Part shown: piece after piece, positions 40,518 through 48,912 of the stretch
Layout: each line of letters starts with the position of its first letter
Numbering within the stretch: position 1 is the stretch's first letter
Source of the DNA: JAICLK01 sp963742655
GTDB taxonomy: Bacteria > Patescibacteriota > Saccharimonadia > Saccharimonadales > UBA4665
Assembly (NCBI GenBank): GCA_963742655.1
Contig: CAVUMM010000005.1
Coordinates: forward strand, 372,001 to 436,000
Reading direction: 5' to 3'
DNA length: 64,000 nucleotides
Made by a program: the position numbers and the translations under genes
Notes under the pieces: generated by a model
The model's input: only the letters and a program-made list of their open reading frames with translations
Databases searched by the model: none
What the model was told of the DNA's origin: nothing

Positions 40518-41390
40518 ATGAGAAAGAGTCCGGATATATTCGTTGCGAATGATCCAAGGGCAAATACGTTCTTATTGCCAGGCCGGTTGGTTAGCGAAAA
40601 GGATAATGCAACACTTTACATGGCTGCAGACCTGGAAGATGTCCTGAATGAGCCGGTTGCCATACTTGGCATGTATCGTCTTGACGGAGTCAAGTTACTG
40701 CACGAGACAGAAAGCGGGCCTATTTATTATTGCGATTGGACAATGGGCGATTATATACGATTATTCTTTGGGGCTGTCGCCGCCCGGACCGATCAAAGCA
40801 AACCGGTAAAAGTATATGGGAACAGTTATGGTGCAAATGCCGCCTTAAATTGCGGTGTGGTTGACGCTGCACTTGGCATTAACGAGATCGGTACTATTGT
40901 CGCGAATATGCCTACCAACTTATACCATTTGATCGGACAGTCATACGATGAGCTGCGCGATATTGCCTGGATGGCGAAGCAATATCGAAATAAGGGCCGG
41001 ATTGATATGGGCGCCCTTCAATTAGAAACGAGGCGAGATTTAACGATTGTTCCTACCATCAGGGAAGCTACATGTTTGATACCAAGAGCAGTGCCCGCTT
41101 CGCACACCATGCCTCTTGAAAATGTTTTACCCGGAATCACTATGCCGGTACCTTGCAGAGGATTAAGTACATGGGCACCGCTTAGTCTCATCAATGCCCG
41201 AAAGCATATCATGGCTGGCGGGCTTAGTGAGGTAACGGACGTGGAAACTACGAGAGCTATTCACGGGCAACTTTCGCCAGAAGCAGCTGGAGAATTTGTG
41301 TTGATGGAAGATGTGCAGCATGACTACATGGAATATGAGGCAATGATGGCCGAAGTGGGTAGAGTGGCGACGCGCCTGATGGCTGCTTAA
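40518..41390 (+). CDS. Alpha/beta-hydrolase-like protein, paralogue of the next gene's N-terminus
   Basis: A 290-residue protein with a hydrolase-type elbow KVYGNSYGANAAL (GxSxG) near residue 102. The segment SGPIYYCDWTMGDYI is almost the same as RGPIYYCDWHPQDYF in the next gene, which shows common descent. A His candidate is in EDVQHDYMEYEAM near the C-terminus. No signal peptide. The start is ATG 40518 with CTATTA/TATTACT at a leaderless distance. The substrate is unknown. Confidence 0.65.
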   Translation: MRKSPDIFVANDPRANTFLLPGRLVSEKDNATLYMAADLEDVLNEPVAILGMYRLDGVKLLHETESGPIYYCDWTMGDYIRLFFGAVAARTDQSKPVKVYGNSYGANAALNCGVVDAALGINEIGTIVANMPTNLYHLIGQSYDELRDIAWMAKQYRNKGRIDMGALQLETRRDLTIVPTIREATCLIPRAVPASHTMPLENVLPGITMPVPCRGLSTWAPLSLINARKHIMAGGLSEVTDVETTRAIHGQLSPEAAGEFVLMEDVQHDYMEYEAMMAEVGRVATRLMAA

Positions 41391-41486
41391 AAAGGATCGT
41401 ACGCTTAGTCGCCATCATTCATGCGTGCAAATCTCGCAAATGACCTGCTACAATTGCTCCAGAATACTTGGACAAACTTCTGACAT

Positions 41487-43502
41487 ATGACAAAACAGGC
41501 CATCACAAAATCCAGGCCGCTCGTAATCGGACTCCCCGGTAGTTTTGATCCGGCAGACTTTCCTTCGTATGACAGTTGGCTGAAGTGCCTGCCTGAACTC
41601 GGCGTCGACGTTCGGGTGCTGGATATGTTTCGCCTCCCCGGAGTCCGGCAAGTCGGCAAAGACGAACGCGGCCCAATTTACTATTGCGATTGGCATCCGC
41701 AAGATTACTTCAATTTGATTCAGTCAACCATCGACGAGTTTCAGCCCAGCAAGACAATTCTGCTTGGATTCAGCTTCGGTGCGTACGAGGCAATGCGCGC
41801 CGCCTTCATGCTGGAGTTACTCGGCAAGCCGGTTACGGGAGTTGTAAGCATTACGCCTTCATTCTTGGATTACAAGAAGGAGGCATATCGTTCGGCCGGA
41901 GATTGGCAGAAAAGGCCTGAAGCGGAGTTGGGCACTAGCCCAATGATGGACGGACTGATTGAGCTACATAAAAAGGGGCCAAGTGTGATGTCCTGTGTGC
42001 GTTACGAGGATTTGCGCAATCCACACAATGGCAGCGCCTCGACATTTTATATTCCCACGGACGTACTGCAACGATATCGCATGCCGTCAATTAATCGAGA
42101 CGTAGTGGTTGCAGAAATTGAAGAATACCAGCGGCTGCGTTTCGATAAGACGGAGGAGTTTTTGCGTGCTCGTCATTACACGACGCCAACGGTGTTAATG
42201 GCTACCGCCGATAGTTCGTATTATCCGCCGGAGAAAGTGAACGCGCTGGCTCGCAGAATCAAATATGCTCCAGTAGGATTCGTTGAGTTACCGGGTGTTT
42301 GCTATGACTTCCGAGCCTATCCCGGCCAGGTCGAACGCGTTACCGAAACAATCATGGACAAAGTCGGGCAGCTCCTGACTACCAAATCAGTGCACCAAAT
42401 CCAGCCCTTACACACATTTTTGGCGACGAAGCGATCGGTGGCCGATCAGCCTATGCAAACAATTGTGCTCTCAAGTGCCCGGCCGCCCTATCACCATAAG
42501 CAAGCCATCCGTCTGGCCAAGCAAACGGGCGCAAACTTGGCAGTGCTCACTAGCCACGATCTGGATCCAAATGTCGTAGCCGCGGACTGTGTTCGGGCTG
42601 GCGTGCACGGACTTATTATGAACTTGCCCGACCGTTATCGGTTGCCTCTGACGGCCGGTTTTGCTACGGCACAACATCCTTCGACCCTGGGACACAAAAG
42701 CAATCTGAGCGCCAAGCGCAACATTGGCCTGTTGCTTGGCTTGTTGTCGGGCCAAAAAATATTCTTTCTTGATGATGATATTCACGGGCTGTCAGCTGGT
42801 CAGCTTTACCAGGCCAGTGCGCATCTCGAACACTTTGCCGTTGCCGGATTCCAGCCGAAAACTTATCCCGACAATTCTGTAGTGTGTCACGCGAATCGGT
42901 TGGCCGGCGGCCAGCAAGCCGTATTTATTTCCGGCAGTTCATTGGCCGTCAACCCCGTCTCCGTAAATTCTTTCTTTCCGGACATATATTGCGAAGATAC
43001 GATTTTTATGCACGATTCGGTCAAGACGCGCCAAGCAGTGCTTATGGGAAATGTCAGACAATTGCCGTATGATCCGTTTTGGCCGGAGCGAGCCGCTGGC
43101 GAAGAGTTTGGCGACGTACTCTGCGAAAGCATATATTATCTTTTGGCTGCGGGCAGCTCACTGCATGAAGCCGGCGAAGATTTTTGGCGATTTACAATCT
43201 GGCGGCGCAAACGGTTTGTCGCTGATATCGTTCGGCGGCTATCCGGCAGCCTGAGTACTGGCGATAACCGCGTGCCGCAAGCGCTTACGGCCCTAAAAGC
43301 TTCCGAAACCGAACTGGACGTATTCACTCCAAACGATTTCACGTCGTACATCCGGGCGTGGCGTGATGACGTTGACCGTTGGCAGAATAATACGACTTCG
43401 TTGCCGCAGACATTATCATTTGACCAAGCCGCAAACTTCTTGGCCAGATCGTTCGGTTTACCTTCGCAGCTGGTGGGCCAAACCGGTCTGCAAAAGCTTT
43501 GA
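41487..43502 (+). CDS. Alpha/beta hydrolase fused to a glycosyltransferase-like domain
   Basis: A 671-residue two-domain protein. Residues 1-300 form an alpha/beta-hydrolase-like domain (VIGLPGSFDPADF, GPIYYCDWHPQDYF, elbow LLGFSFGAYEAM). Residues about 320-670 look like a GT-A glycosyltransferase: TIVLSSARPPYHHKQAI at the first strand, KIFFLDDDIHGL with an Asp-rich metal-binding DxD near residue 430, FISGSSLAVNP, and DIYCEDTIFMHD as the acceptor-side acidic motif. I know of no described family with this fusion. It may add a sugar to a substrate handled by the hydrolase domain, perhaps for cell-surface polymers. Confidence 0.65.
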   Translation: MTKQAITKSRPLVIGLPGSFDPADFPSYDSWLKCLPELGVDVRVLDMFRLPGVRQVGKDERGPIYYCDWHPQDYFNLIQSTIDEFQPSKTILLGFSFGAYEAMRAAFMLELLGKPVTGVVSITPSFLDYKKEAYRSAGDWQKRPEAELGTSPMMDGLIELHKKGPSVMSCVRYEDLRNPHNGSASTFYIPTDVLQRYRMPSINRDVVVAEIEEYQRLRFDKTEEFLRARHYTTPTVLMATADSSYYPPEKVNALARRIKYAPVGFVELPGVCYDFRAYPGQVERVTETIMDKVGQLLTTKSVHQIQPLHTFLATKRSVADQPMQTIVLSSARPPYHHKQAIRLAKQTGANLAVLTSHDLDPNVVAADCVRAGVHGLIMNLPDRYRLPLTAGFATAQHPSTLGHKSNLSAKRNIGLLLGLLSGQKIFFLDDDIHGLSAGQLYQASAHLEHFAVAGFQPKTYPDNSVVCHANRLAGGQQAVFISGSSLAVNPVSVNSFFPDIYCEDTIFMHDSVKTRQAVLMGNVRQLPYDPFWPERAAGEEFGDVLCESIYYLLAAGSSLHEAGEDFWRFTIWRRKRFVADIVRRLSGSLSTGDNRVPQALTALKASETELDVFTPNDFTSYIRAWRDDVDRWQNNTTSLPQTLSFDQAANFLARSFGLPSQLVGQTGLQKL

Positions 43503-43508
43503 TATACT
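43503..43508 (+). promoter_or_regulatory. Extended -10 element of ABC operon 2, leaderless layout
   Basis: TGA-TATACT ends 7 bases before ATG 43516, immediately after the stop of the preceding gene; it rejects the longer reading from 43363. Confidence 0.65.
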
Positions 43509-43515
43509 AGGTTTG

Positions 43516-44442
43516 ATGATTAAAGCCGAGCATTTGGGAAAACGCTATCATAGCAAGGTAGCGGTGGATGATCTTTCGTTCAATATCGAAACGGGCAAAG
43601 TCACGGGTTTTCTTGGCCCGAACGGCGCCGGCAAATCAACCACCATGCGGCTCATGCTTGGGCTAGACAACGGACAGGGCACAACGAACTACGACGGAAA
43701 GTCATTATATGAATACAACCAGCCATCGAAGATTGCCGGTATCTTGCTGGAAGCCAAAGCGTTTCATCCGACCCGCACGGCGCGGAATCATCTGGAAGTA
43801 TTGGCGGCGGCCGGGCAGATTCCTGATGCGCGCGTGGACGAAGTACTTGATATTGTCGGCTTGAAAAGCGAAGCCAGCCGGCGGCCGGGAAAGTTTTCGC
43901 TCGGCATGAGCCAACGCCTTGGCATCGCGGCGGCGATTCTGGGCGAGCCAAAGTATTTACTGCTTGATGAACCGGCCAACGGGCTTGACCCGGAAGGCAT
44001 CGTGTGGCTGCGGGAATTTATCAAAAGCTACGCCGACAACGGCAATGCCGTTTTTATATCCAGCCACTTATTGAGCGAAATGTCGCAGATGGCCGACAAT
44101 GTCATCGTCATCGGTAAGGGGAAAATGATAGCGAATACGTCCATACAAGATCTTGCCAAAGGCAAAGGTCATGCCAGTGTGTTTGTGCGTTCACCACAGC
44201 TGGCAAAACTGCAGAAATTGCTGAGTGAAAAGAAACTGTCGTTTGAAAAGCTCGACAACGGTCTGAAAATCACTGGCGCAAAAGTGGACGAAATCGGCAA
44301 GTTCGCCTTCGATGCCGGTATCGAACTGCTCGAACTGACAAATCGTTCCGCCTCGTTGGAGGATGTCTTTTTGGAGCTTACCGAAGGAGCGGCCGAATAC
44401 ACGGCCAACCAAAGCGCCGGCGGCAAAAAGGGCGGCAAGTGA
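43516..44442 (+). CDS. ABC transporter ATP-binding protein (bacitracin-type exporter)
   Basis: A 308-residue ABC ATPase. Walker A GPNGAGKSTTMRL, signature FSLGMSQRLGIA, Walker B YLLLDEPANGLDPEG and switch His in SSHLLSEM. The C-terminal domain (KLQKLLSEKKLSFEKLDNGL, then RSASLEDVFLELTEGA) is that of BcrA/EcsA-like exporters of peptides or antibiotics. The stop overlaps the permease start (TGATG). Confidence 0.92.
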   Translation: MIKAEHLGKRYHSKVAVDDLSFNIETGKVTGFLGPNGAGKSTTMRLMLGLDNGQGTTNYDGKSLYEYNQPSKIAGILLEAKAFHPTRTARNHLEVLAAAGQIPDARVDEVLDIVGLKSEASRRPGKFSLGMSQRLGIAAAILGEPKYLLLDEPANGLDPEGIVWLREFIKSYADNGNAVFISSHLLSEMSQMADNVIVIGKGKMIANTSIQDLAKGKGHASVFVRSPQLAKLQKLLSEKKLSFEKLDNGLKITGAKVDEIGKFAFDAGIELLELTNRSASLEDVFLELTEGAAEYTANQSAGGKKGGK

Positions 44443-45230
44443 TGATAGCGGCATTAAAGTCGGAGATGCGCAAACTGTTAACCGTCCGTTCGACGTACGG
44501 CTGGGTGCTGGTCGCGTATGCATTCTTGATTTTCATTGCGCTGTACGGCGAAGGTTACAAAGGCGCCGCAGCAGCTATTTCGGGTCAGTATGACAAGCTA
44601 GCGCTTGCCGGTTCAATTTCAACGCATAGCAACCTACTGTCGATATTTGGAGCAATCGTGGCGCTGCTGCTCATGACGCACGAATTCCGCTACAACACGA
44701 TCATGTACACGATTACCGCGAGCAAGAGTCGTAGTACGGTGCTGCTGTCAAAAATCACCACGATTTTTATATTTATCGCACTGTACGTTTTGGTAGGCGA
44801 TGCAATTGGATTCGGCAGTATAATTTACGGGTTTCATTTGGCCGGACAAAGCTTACAGCATCAGGACATTTCACTGCTCACCTACTACGGCAAGTCGCTC
44901 TTTTTCTGCGAAGGCTGGGCGATGGCGGCGCTGCTGCTGGCAACGGTTCTGCGCAACCAAGTGGCCGCGTTGGTCGTGCTACTGGTGGTACCCAATTCGG
45001 CCGAAGGTTTGCTGAGTTTGGTACTCAAAAACCACAGCGTATACATGCCATTCATGGCGTTATCGCAGGTTATACAGCCGCCAGTTATAGCCGGAGCGGT
45101 TGCAAAGCATCCCGAGACTGCGGCAGCAGGCGTATTGTCGCCGTTAAAAGGCGCGCTTGTTTTTGGTCTGTACTTGGTCGTGGGTTGGATTGTCGGCTGG
45201 ATTTTGTTCCTGCGACGCGACGCGAATTAA
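44442..45230 (+). CDS. ABC transporter permease (ABC-2/EcsB-like)
   Basis: A 262-residue six-helix permease starting at ATG 44442. The N-terminal KSEMRKLLTVRSTYGWVLVA is the coupling segment, followed by ALLLMTHEFRYNTIMYTITASKSR, here MTHEFRYNTIMYTITASKSR, a motif of BcrB-type permeases. It pairs with the ATPase upstream and probably exports or gives immunity to a small molecule or peptide. Confidence 0.85.
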   Translation: MIAALKSEMRKLLTVRSTYGWVLVAYAFLIFIALYGEGYKGAAAAISGQYDKLALAGSISTHSNLLSIFGAIVALLLMTHEFRYNTIMYTITASKSRSTVLLSKITTIFIFIALYVLVGDAIGFGSIIYGFHLAGQSLQHQDISLLTYYGKSLFFCEGWAMAALLLATVLRNQVAALVVLLVVPNSAEGLLSLVLKNHSVYMPFMALSQVIQPPVIAGAVAKHPETAAAGVLSPLKGALVFGLYLVVGWIVGWILFLRRDAN

Positions 45231-45335
45231 AATAGCGCGCCACTTAGGCTGGCCGAAGAAGCGGTCTCCATTCATCGCGGGCCTAGCGGTTATGTAATCG
45301 TGATGAAATGATGCTAAATATTTTATAATAATCCT

Positions 45336-45788
45336 ATGGTTCAGGGGATGGTTCCAAATTGTCATTTTGTTTATAGCCAAGCGTGCCGCATAGACGCGCT
45401 GGCTATACCTTGGTTCGAACAGGGGCTTGAAAGTAATAGGCTGCAGCTGCGTGATCTTGGCGAACGATTGCCTGGCATTACCAATGGATTATCGGAAATG
45501 ATCTTGTGGCAGGCATTGACGGAAGAGGAGCCACCCGATACCGAACGAGAGTACGAAATTGAGTTAGGCAGCTTGGCATTTCGAGTCGGTGAGTTTCACC
45601 AGGAATTTTTGGTTCGAAACTCGGAGTCTACACAATGTCACCTCCAATATCTATACGGCAAAAGGGCCAAGTTTGAAAACGCGATCGATAAACACGTCAG
45701 GCGGTGGCACACCATGGGCAGGGAACGATGTTATAGAGGCGGCGAGTTTGATTCACCTATGGTGTGCTTTGTAGCGATTGCCCGATAG
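45336..45788 (+). CDS. Hypothetical protein of 150 residues
   Basis: ATG 45336 is preceded by TATAAT ending 6 bases upstream, giving a leaderless layout that supports this as a real gene. The sequence (VPNCHFVYSQACRIDALAIP, LGERLPGITNGLSEMILWQA, FRVGEFHQEFLVRNSE) shows no family signature I know. It has three to four Cys and no signal peptide. Confidence 0.5.
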   Translation: MVQGMVPNCHFVYSQACRIDALAIPWFEQGLESNRLQLRDLGERLPGITNGLSEMILWQALTEEEPPDTEREYEIELGSLAFRVGEFHQEFLVRNSESTQCHLQYLYGKRAKFENAIDKHVRRWHTMGRERCYRGGEFDSPMVCFVAIAR

Positions 45789-45839
45789 GTTGGTGACACT
45801 ATTTTAGGTAGAGCGTAACTACATTTGAGCAGTAATGAA

Positions 45840-46502
45840 TCAACTTGGAATATATGGATACACTGTTTGCCGCGCTTCGAAGTCTTGAATCGGACATTCG
45901 ATTTCCATTAGGAACATGCGTATTGCGTCCGACGGCTGTGATGGTGCAACGCGACGTACATACAAACCTGACGATCGGAACCATTCGTCAGCAGCATCAC
46001 CATCGGCGGACGGCAGAAGACGGTCGATATCGACGGGCAGGACATGCAGGGCTGGATCGGGCGGGTTTAAATCACCGTCATCCAACCAGCCGTCGAACAT
46101 AATCGAAACTGTCGGAGTTCCGATATTTTCGGCTGGGGCTGCCGTATCCCTGCCTGCCTTGAAAAGACGCCGCGATAATATCGATGCGGCCAAGATTCCC
46201 AGCCGTCGCTTGTAAAAGAAATCAATCTCAGTCTGTGTTATAACGGTTCCCTCGGTCTCATAACCCAGAAAAGCTTGAGTCGGGGTCCTTAGCGCATTTT
46301 CAATAATCTTGGTAAACAATTCGTCGTGGCCCCCAATTTCGCCATAAGAGTTTGCGGCAATCCCAACGTCATAACTCGCTCCGCTTGCCCAATAGCCGAG
46401 CTGACCAGTAAGAGCCTGTAAATGGCTGAATCCCCTGTCTTCGATCGGAAGGTTGATTGCTAACGCCAGGTCGGCCGGCTGTTCACATCGCTCAAACGCC
46501 AT
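45840..46502 (-). CDS. Hypothetical protein of 220 residues
   Basis: Starts at ATG 46502 with TATGTT about 9 bases upstream. It is acidic with segments FSHLQALTGQLGYWASGASY and TVSIMFDGWLDDGDLNPPDP, and no membrane segment. Codon use resembles the neighbours. I recognise no domain. Confidence 0.5.
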   Translation of the reverse strand: MAFERCEQPADLALAINLPIEDRGFSHLQALTGQLGYWASGASYDVGIAANSYGEIGGHDELFTKIIENALRTPTQAFLGYETEGTVITQTEIDFFYKRRLGILAASILSRRLFKAGRDTAAPAENIGTPTVSIMFDGWLDDGDLNPPDPALHVLPVDIDRLLPSADGDAADEWFRSSGLYVRRVAPSQPSDAIRMFLMEIECPIQDFEARQTVYPYIPS

Positions 46503-46651
46503 AATCTATATAACATAGCAAATCCGAAGAATTCAGTAAATCAGATTGTCATGGTGGGGATGGCCGGGTTTAAACCAACGCATCGATCTTTATATATGGG
46601 GTTGCTTTTACCCCTATGTAATGCAGGGCGATTAGTGATAATGCATGCAAG

Positions 46652-47002
46652 CTAAAAACTTCTGTGCACCATTTTTGAGGTTTTGAAGTACTGTTCGGTA
46701 AACACTACCGCGTCCCGGGGATTAAACTTTTTGCAGGTGTAAATGTCGACACTGAAAAAGTGTCGTGGTTTATCCCACGCATAGAAATGCGCCCCAGAGG
46801 TTTCCCAATGGATCCAGCCCGCCCAACCATATTTATCACTACGGCTGGTGACCGGCTGGATTAACGCTTTCATCGCCAACACATCGGATAGTTTGGATAA
46901 GTAATCCTTTATATGATCGTCTGTAATGACGAATCCAGGGTAGCCTTCAATCACCAGCCGCTGCCTATAAATATCGGGGGCCAGGTTTTTAAACTTGAAC
47001 AT
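46652..47002 (-). CDS. SpeD/AdoMet decarboxylase-like protein with altered active site
   Basis: A 116-residue protein aligning with prokaryotic S-adenosylmethionine decarboxylase. RQRLVIEGY matches the N-terminal strand, WETSGAHFYAW matches SESHLTIHTW, and FFSVDIYTCKKFNP matches AAVDLFTCG. The Ser that would become the pyruvoyl group and the later Cys are kept. The usual proton-donor His position is Tyr, with a His two residues earlier. In family members with changed residues the substrate can be arginine or ornithine instead of SAM, as reported for some CPR bacteria. GGGA precedes the ATG. No spermidine synthase is nearby. Confidence 0.65.
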   Translation of the reverse strand: MFKFKNLAPDIYRQRLVIEGYPGFVITDDHIKDYLSKLSDVLAMKALIQPVTSRSDKYGWAGWIHWETSGAHFYAWDKPRHFFSVDIYTCKKFNPRDAVVFTEQYFKTSKMVHRSF

Positions 47003-47079
47003 TCTAAATCCCGGTTTTTAATATTTAAAATTGGATTGATTAAATATTAAAAGAGCGACTGTCATAGTCGCTTGTTGTC

Positions 47080-47430
47080 TTAAGCCTGTTGCGGACTCAG
47101 TTCGTGATGTTCGTGCTCGTGGTGGTGGCTCGTCTCGCGAACGAGCAACTGATGAGCTTCGTGAAGGTGGTGATGAACCTGATGCAATGCGTTTACGAGC
47201 TCGTGGTGGTGTGCGTGGAGATGATGATCCGTATCATGCACAGCCGCACTCTGGTGTTGATGTAAGTGGTCACTTGCGAGCGCGAGCGCCGCTTTTACTT
47301 CCAACTCAAGCGCGTGCAGGTGGTGTAAGTGGTGTGCTTGAGCGTGATGGTCATCGTGGACGGCGTGATGATCGTCTTGATGATGGTCATCGTGATGTTG
47401 GTCGTCGTGTTGATGTTGATCGTCGGGCAT
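47080..47430 (-). CDS. Histidine-rich protein (one-third His), likely metal-binding
   Basis: A 116-residue protein from ATG 47430, fixed by AAAGGA upstream. I count 38 His in 116 residues, plus many Asp. The first 30 residues are His/Asp/Gln repeats (DDQHHDDHHQDDHH), followed by two amphipathic helical stretches (HALELEVKAALALASDHLHQ and ELVNALHQVHHHLHEAHQLL) that could form a helical hairpin. It ends in SHHHEHEHHELS. No signal peptide. It resembles metal-storage or metallochaperone proteins for Ni, Co or Zn by composition only. Confidence 0.75.
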   Translation of the reverse strand: MPDDQHQHDDQHHDDHHQDDHHAVHDDHHAQAHHLHHLHALELEVKAALALASDHLHQHQSAAVHDTDHHLHAHHHELVNALHQVHHHLHEAHQLLVRETSHHHEHEHHELSPQQA

Positions 47431-47567
47431 AGTACTTGTCCTTTTTTTAATTTTTTTTACTAACATAAGTATAATAGTGCATGCCGATAGCTGCTGTCAA
47501 AAAATCAACTATACTTGTGCGGCACAATGCTTAATATAAACATTTTCAAGTTGCAACCTAAAGAACT

Positions 47568-48362
47568 ATGAGCATAACAACAACCTCAATAATTGCGCTC
47601 AGTAGTCTAATCTCGTTCGTGGCTACAATACCGTACCTGATTCAAATTGCCCGCGGCGTGGTGAGGCCACGTTTAGTGACTTGGTTGACATGGGCTATTA
47701 TTTTGGCTGTCGGTTCGGCCGCCGCCCTGTCTGATTATCAAATACCGGCCGGGGTTTTAATGCTTAGCTGCTCGATCGAATCTGCACTCGTAGTTATTTT
47801 AGGATTTAGAAATGGTGATCGCACTTTCGAAAAGCTTGATGTTGTTTGCCTGTTTGGCGTGTTGGTGGGCTTAACGCTATATGTAACGCTAAAATCGCCA
47901 GAAATTGCCGTGGCGACAGCGGTAGCAATTGATTTTGTGGGAATTATCCCAACTATCAAACATGCATGGCAATGGCCGCACGAGGAGGCGCTAGTTACAT
48001 ACGTACTGTTTAGCATTAGTGATGCGCTGATACTGCTGGTTGCAAATTTTCGAATATTCACAGCCATTGCATACCCGCTGTACGTGTTCGTGGCGGAGTT
48101 TACGGTTGTTATTCTGATGCTTGTAAGCCCGCACCGAAAACTGCCAGTCGTACCTGTAAACGAAAGCGCAGTAGTGGGCGGGAGAATAGATAACGCAATT
48201 CCGATGTCGAAAATTACATCTGGTGTCGCTGGCACAATGCAGGCTATTCGTTTTGTCGCGCTGCCGGTGCATCGACCTTCACACAACCCAACTGCTGCTA
48301 AAGCGCCAAATGCAAACAAAGACGGCACAGGTATTGGCCGTCTACCCAACAGACCCAATTAA
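47568..48362 (+). CDS. Multi-pass membrane protein, PQ-loop-like
   Basis: A 264-residue protein with seven or eight helices in the first 200 residues and a polar tail of about 60. The first repeat ISFVATIPYLIQIARGVVRP, then RLVTWLTWAIILAVG, recalls PQ-loop/SWEET transporters, where a Pro-containing loop precedes TWxxW; a second version is VGIIPTIKHAWQWPHEE. The substrate is unknown; assignment is tentative. Confidence 0.6.
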   Translation: MSITTTSIIALSSLISFVATIPYLIQIARGVVRPRLVTWLTWAIILAVGSAAALSDYQIPAGVLMLSCSIESALVVILGFRNGDRTFEKLDVVCLFGVLVGLTLYVTLKSPEIAVATAVAIDFVGIIPTIKHAWQWPHEEALVTYVLFSISDALILLVANFRIFTAIAYPLYVFVAEFTVVILMLVSPHRKLPVVPVNESAVVGGRIDNAIPMSKITSGVAGTMQAIRFVALPVHRPSHNPTAAKAPNANKDGTGIGRLPNRPN

Positions 48363-48416
48363 AAGTCCGGTGAGTCGGACTTAAATTGACGGCCAATTTG
48401 ATCGAAACAAAACTCG

Positions 48417-48804
48417 TGGTGGGCCCGGCTGGACTTGAACCAGCGACCAATCGGTTATGCACGCCACTACAACTTTCGTTGCCTCTTTCGAGTTTGTGGT
48501 CCGGACTGTCTCTTCACCCCGCACCAGAACTTGAGGTTACGCAATCTGATAACAAACTGCTCCACTCCGGTTCTAGTGCGGGGTGCCTGCCGTTCAGTCT
48601 CTACACCTTTCCTGGGAATAATCCAAGGACTTGGCTCGGGATTGCCCTAATCGCTGATTGGCAATCGTAGGTTTCCCCGAATTTGACAGGATATACTTAC
48701 TGGTTGCCCAAGTAAGCAGCCCCTTAACATTTTGGCGTATCTCGTAAAAGACTTAGCCAAATCGTCAATCGAGCCGACTGCTCTAACCACTGAGCTACGG
48801 GCCC
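48417..48804 (-). tRNA. tRNA-Ile2(CAU), split by a group I intron
   Basis: Exons are 48772-48804 (33 nt: acceptor 5' strand GGGCCCG, D-arm with AGTGGTTA, and stem to CGGCT) and 48417-48459 (43 nt: CATAACCG, variable loop, GGTTCAAGTCC T-arm, acceptor CGGGCCC and encoded ACCA). Joined, they give a perfect cloverleaf with anticodon CAU. The body (TTGGTCGCTGGTTCAAGTCC, D-loop AGTGGTTA) resembles E. coli ileX rather than elongator tRNA-Met, so it is called tRNA-Ile2, which needs lysidine at C34. The intron lies between U33 and C34. Confidence 0.9.
48460..48771 (-). ncRNA. Group I self-splicing intron (IC3-like) in tRNA anticodon loop
   Basis: A 312-nt insertion. The 5' exon ends in U and the intron ends in G, as group I introns require. 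The core has the expected order: P/Q-like GGCAATCCCGAGCCAAG, R-like GGTGTAGAGACTGAACGG (P7), a strong 16-bp P8-type stem (CACCCCGCACTAGAAC with GTTCTGGTGCGGGGTG), and S-like GACAGTCCGG. These resemble the tRNA-Leu intron of cyanobacteria and the tRNA-Ile intron of Azoarcus. A GGCU in the intron at 48755-48758 can pair with the exon end GGCU as guide. No homing endonuclease frame is inside. Confidence 0.9.
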
Positions 48805-48868
48805 TCGTCGTAGCCGACGAGTAAACATTGATTTACCATTTTGGTAAACACTTCGGCTAACAGGGATG

Positions 48869-48874
48869 AGTATA
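48869..48874 (-). promoter_or_regulatory. Extended -10 element of tRNA-Ile2 gene
   Basis: Minus-strand TGA-TATACT, 64 bases upstream of the tRNA 5' end. Confidence 0.55.
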
Positions 48875-48912
48875 TCAGATTTGGTGCGGGGGTTATATAA
48901 TGTATGCAGTAA

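Noticed and set aside
47738..48358. 206-codon minus-strand frame opposite the PQ-loop-like gene
   Set aside because: The plus frame has clear membrane helices; the minus frame is Thr/Ser/Ile-rich antisense sequence.
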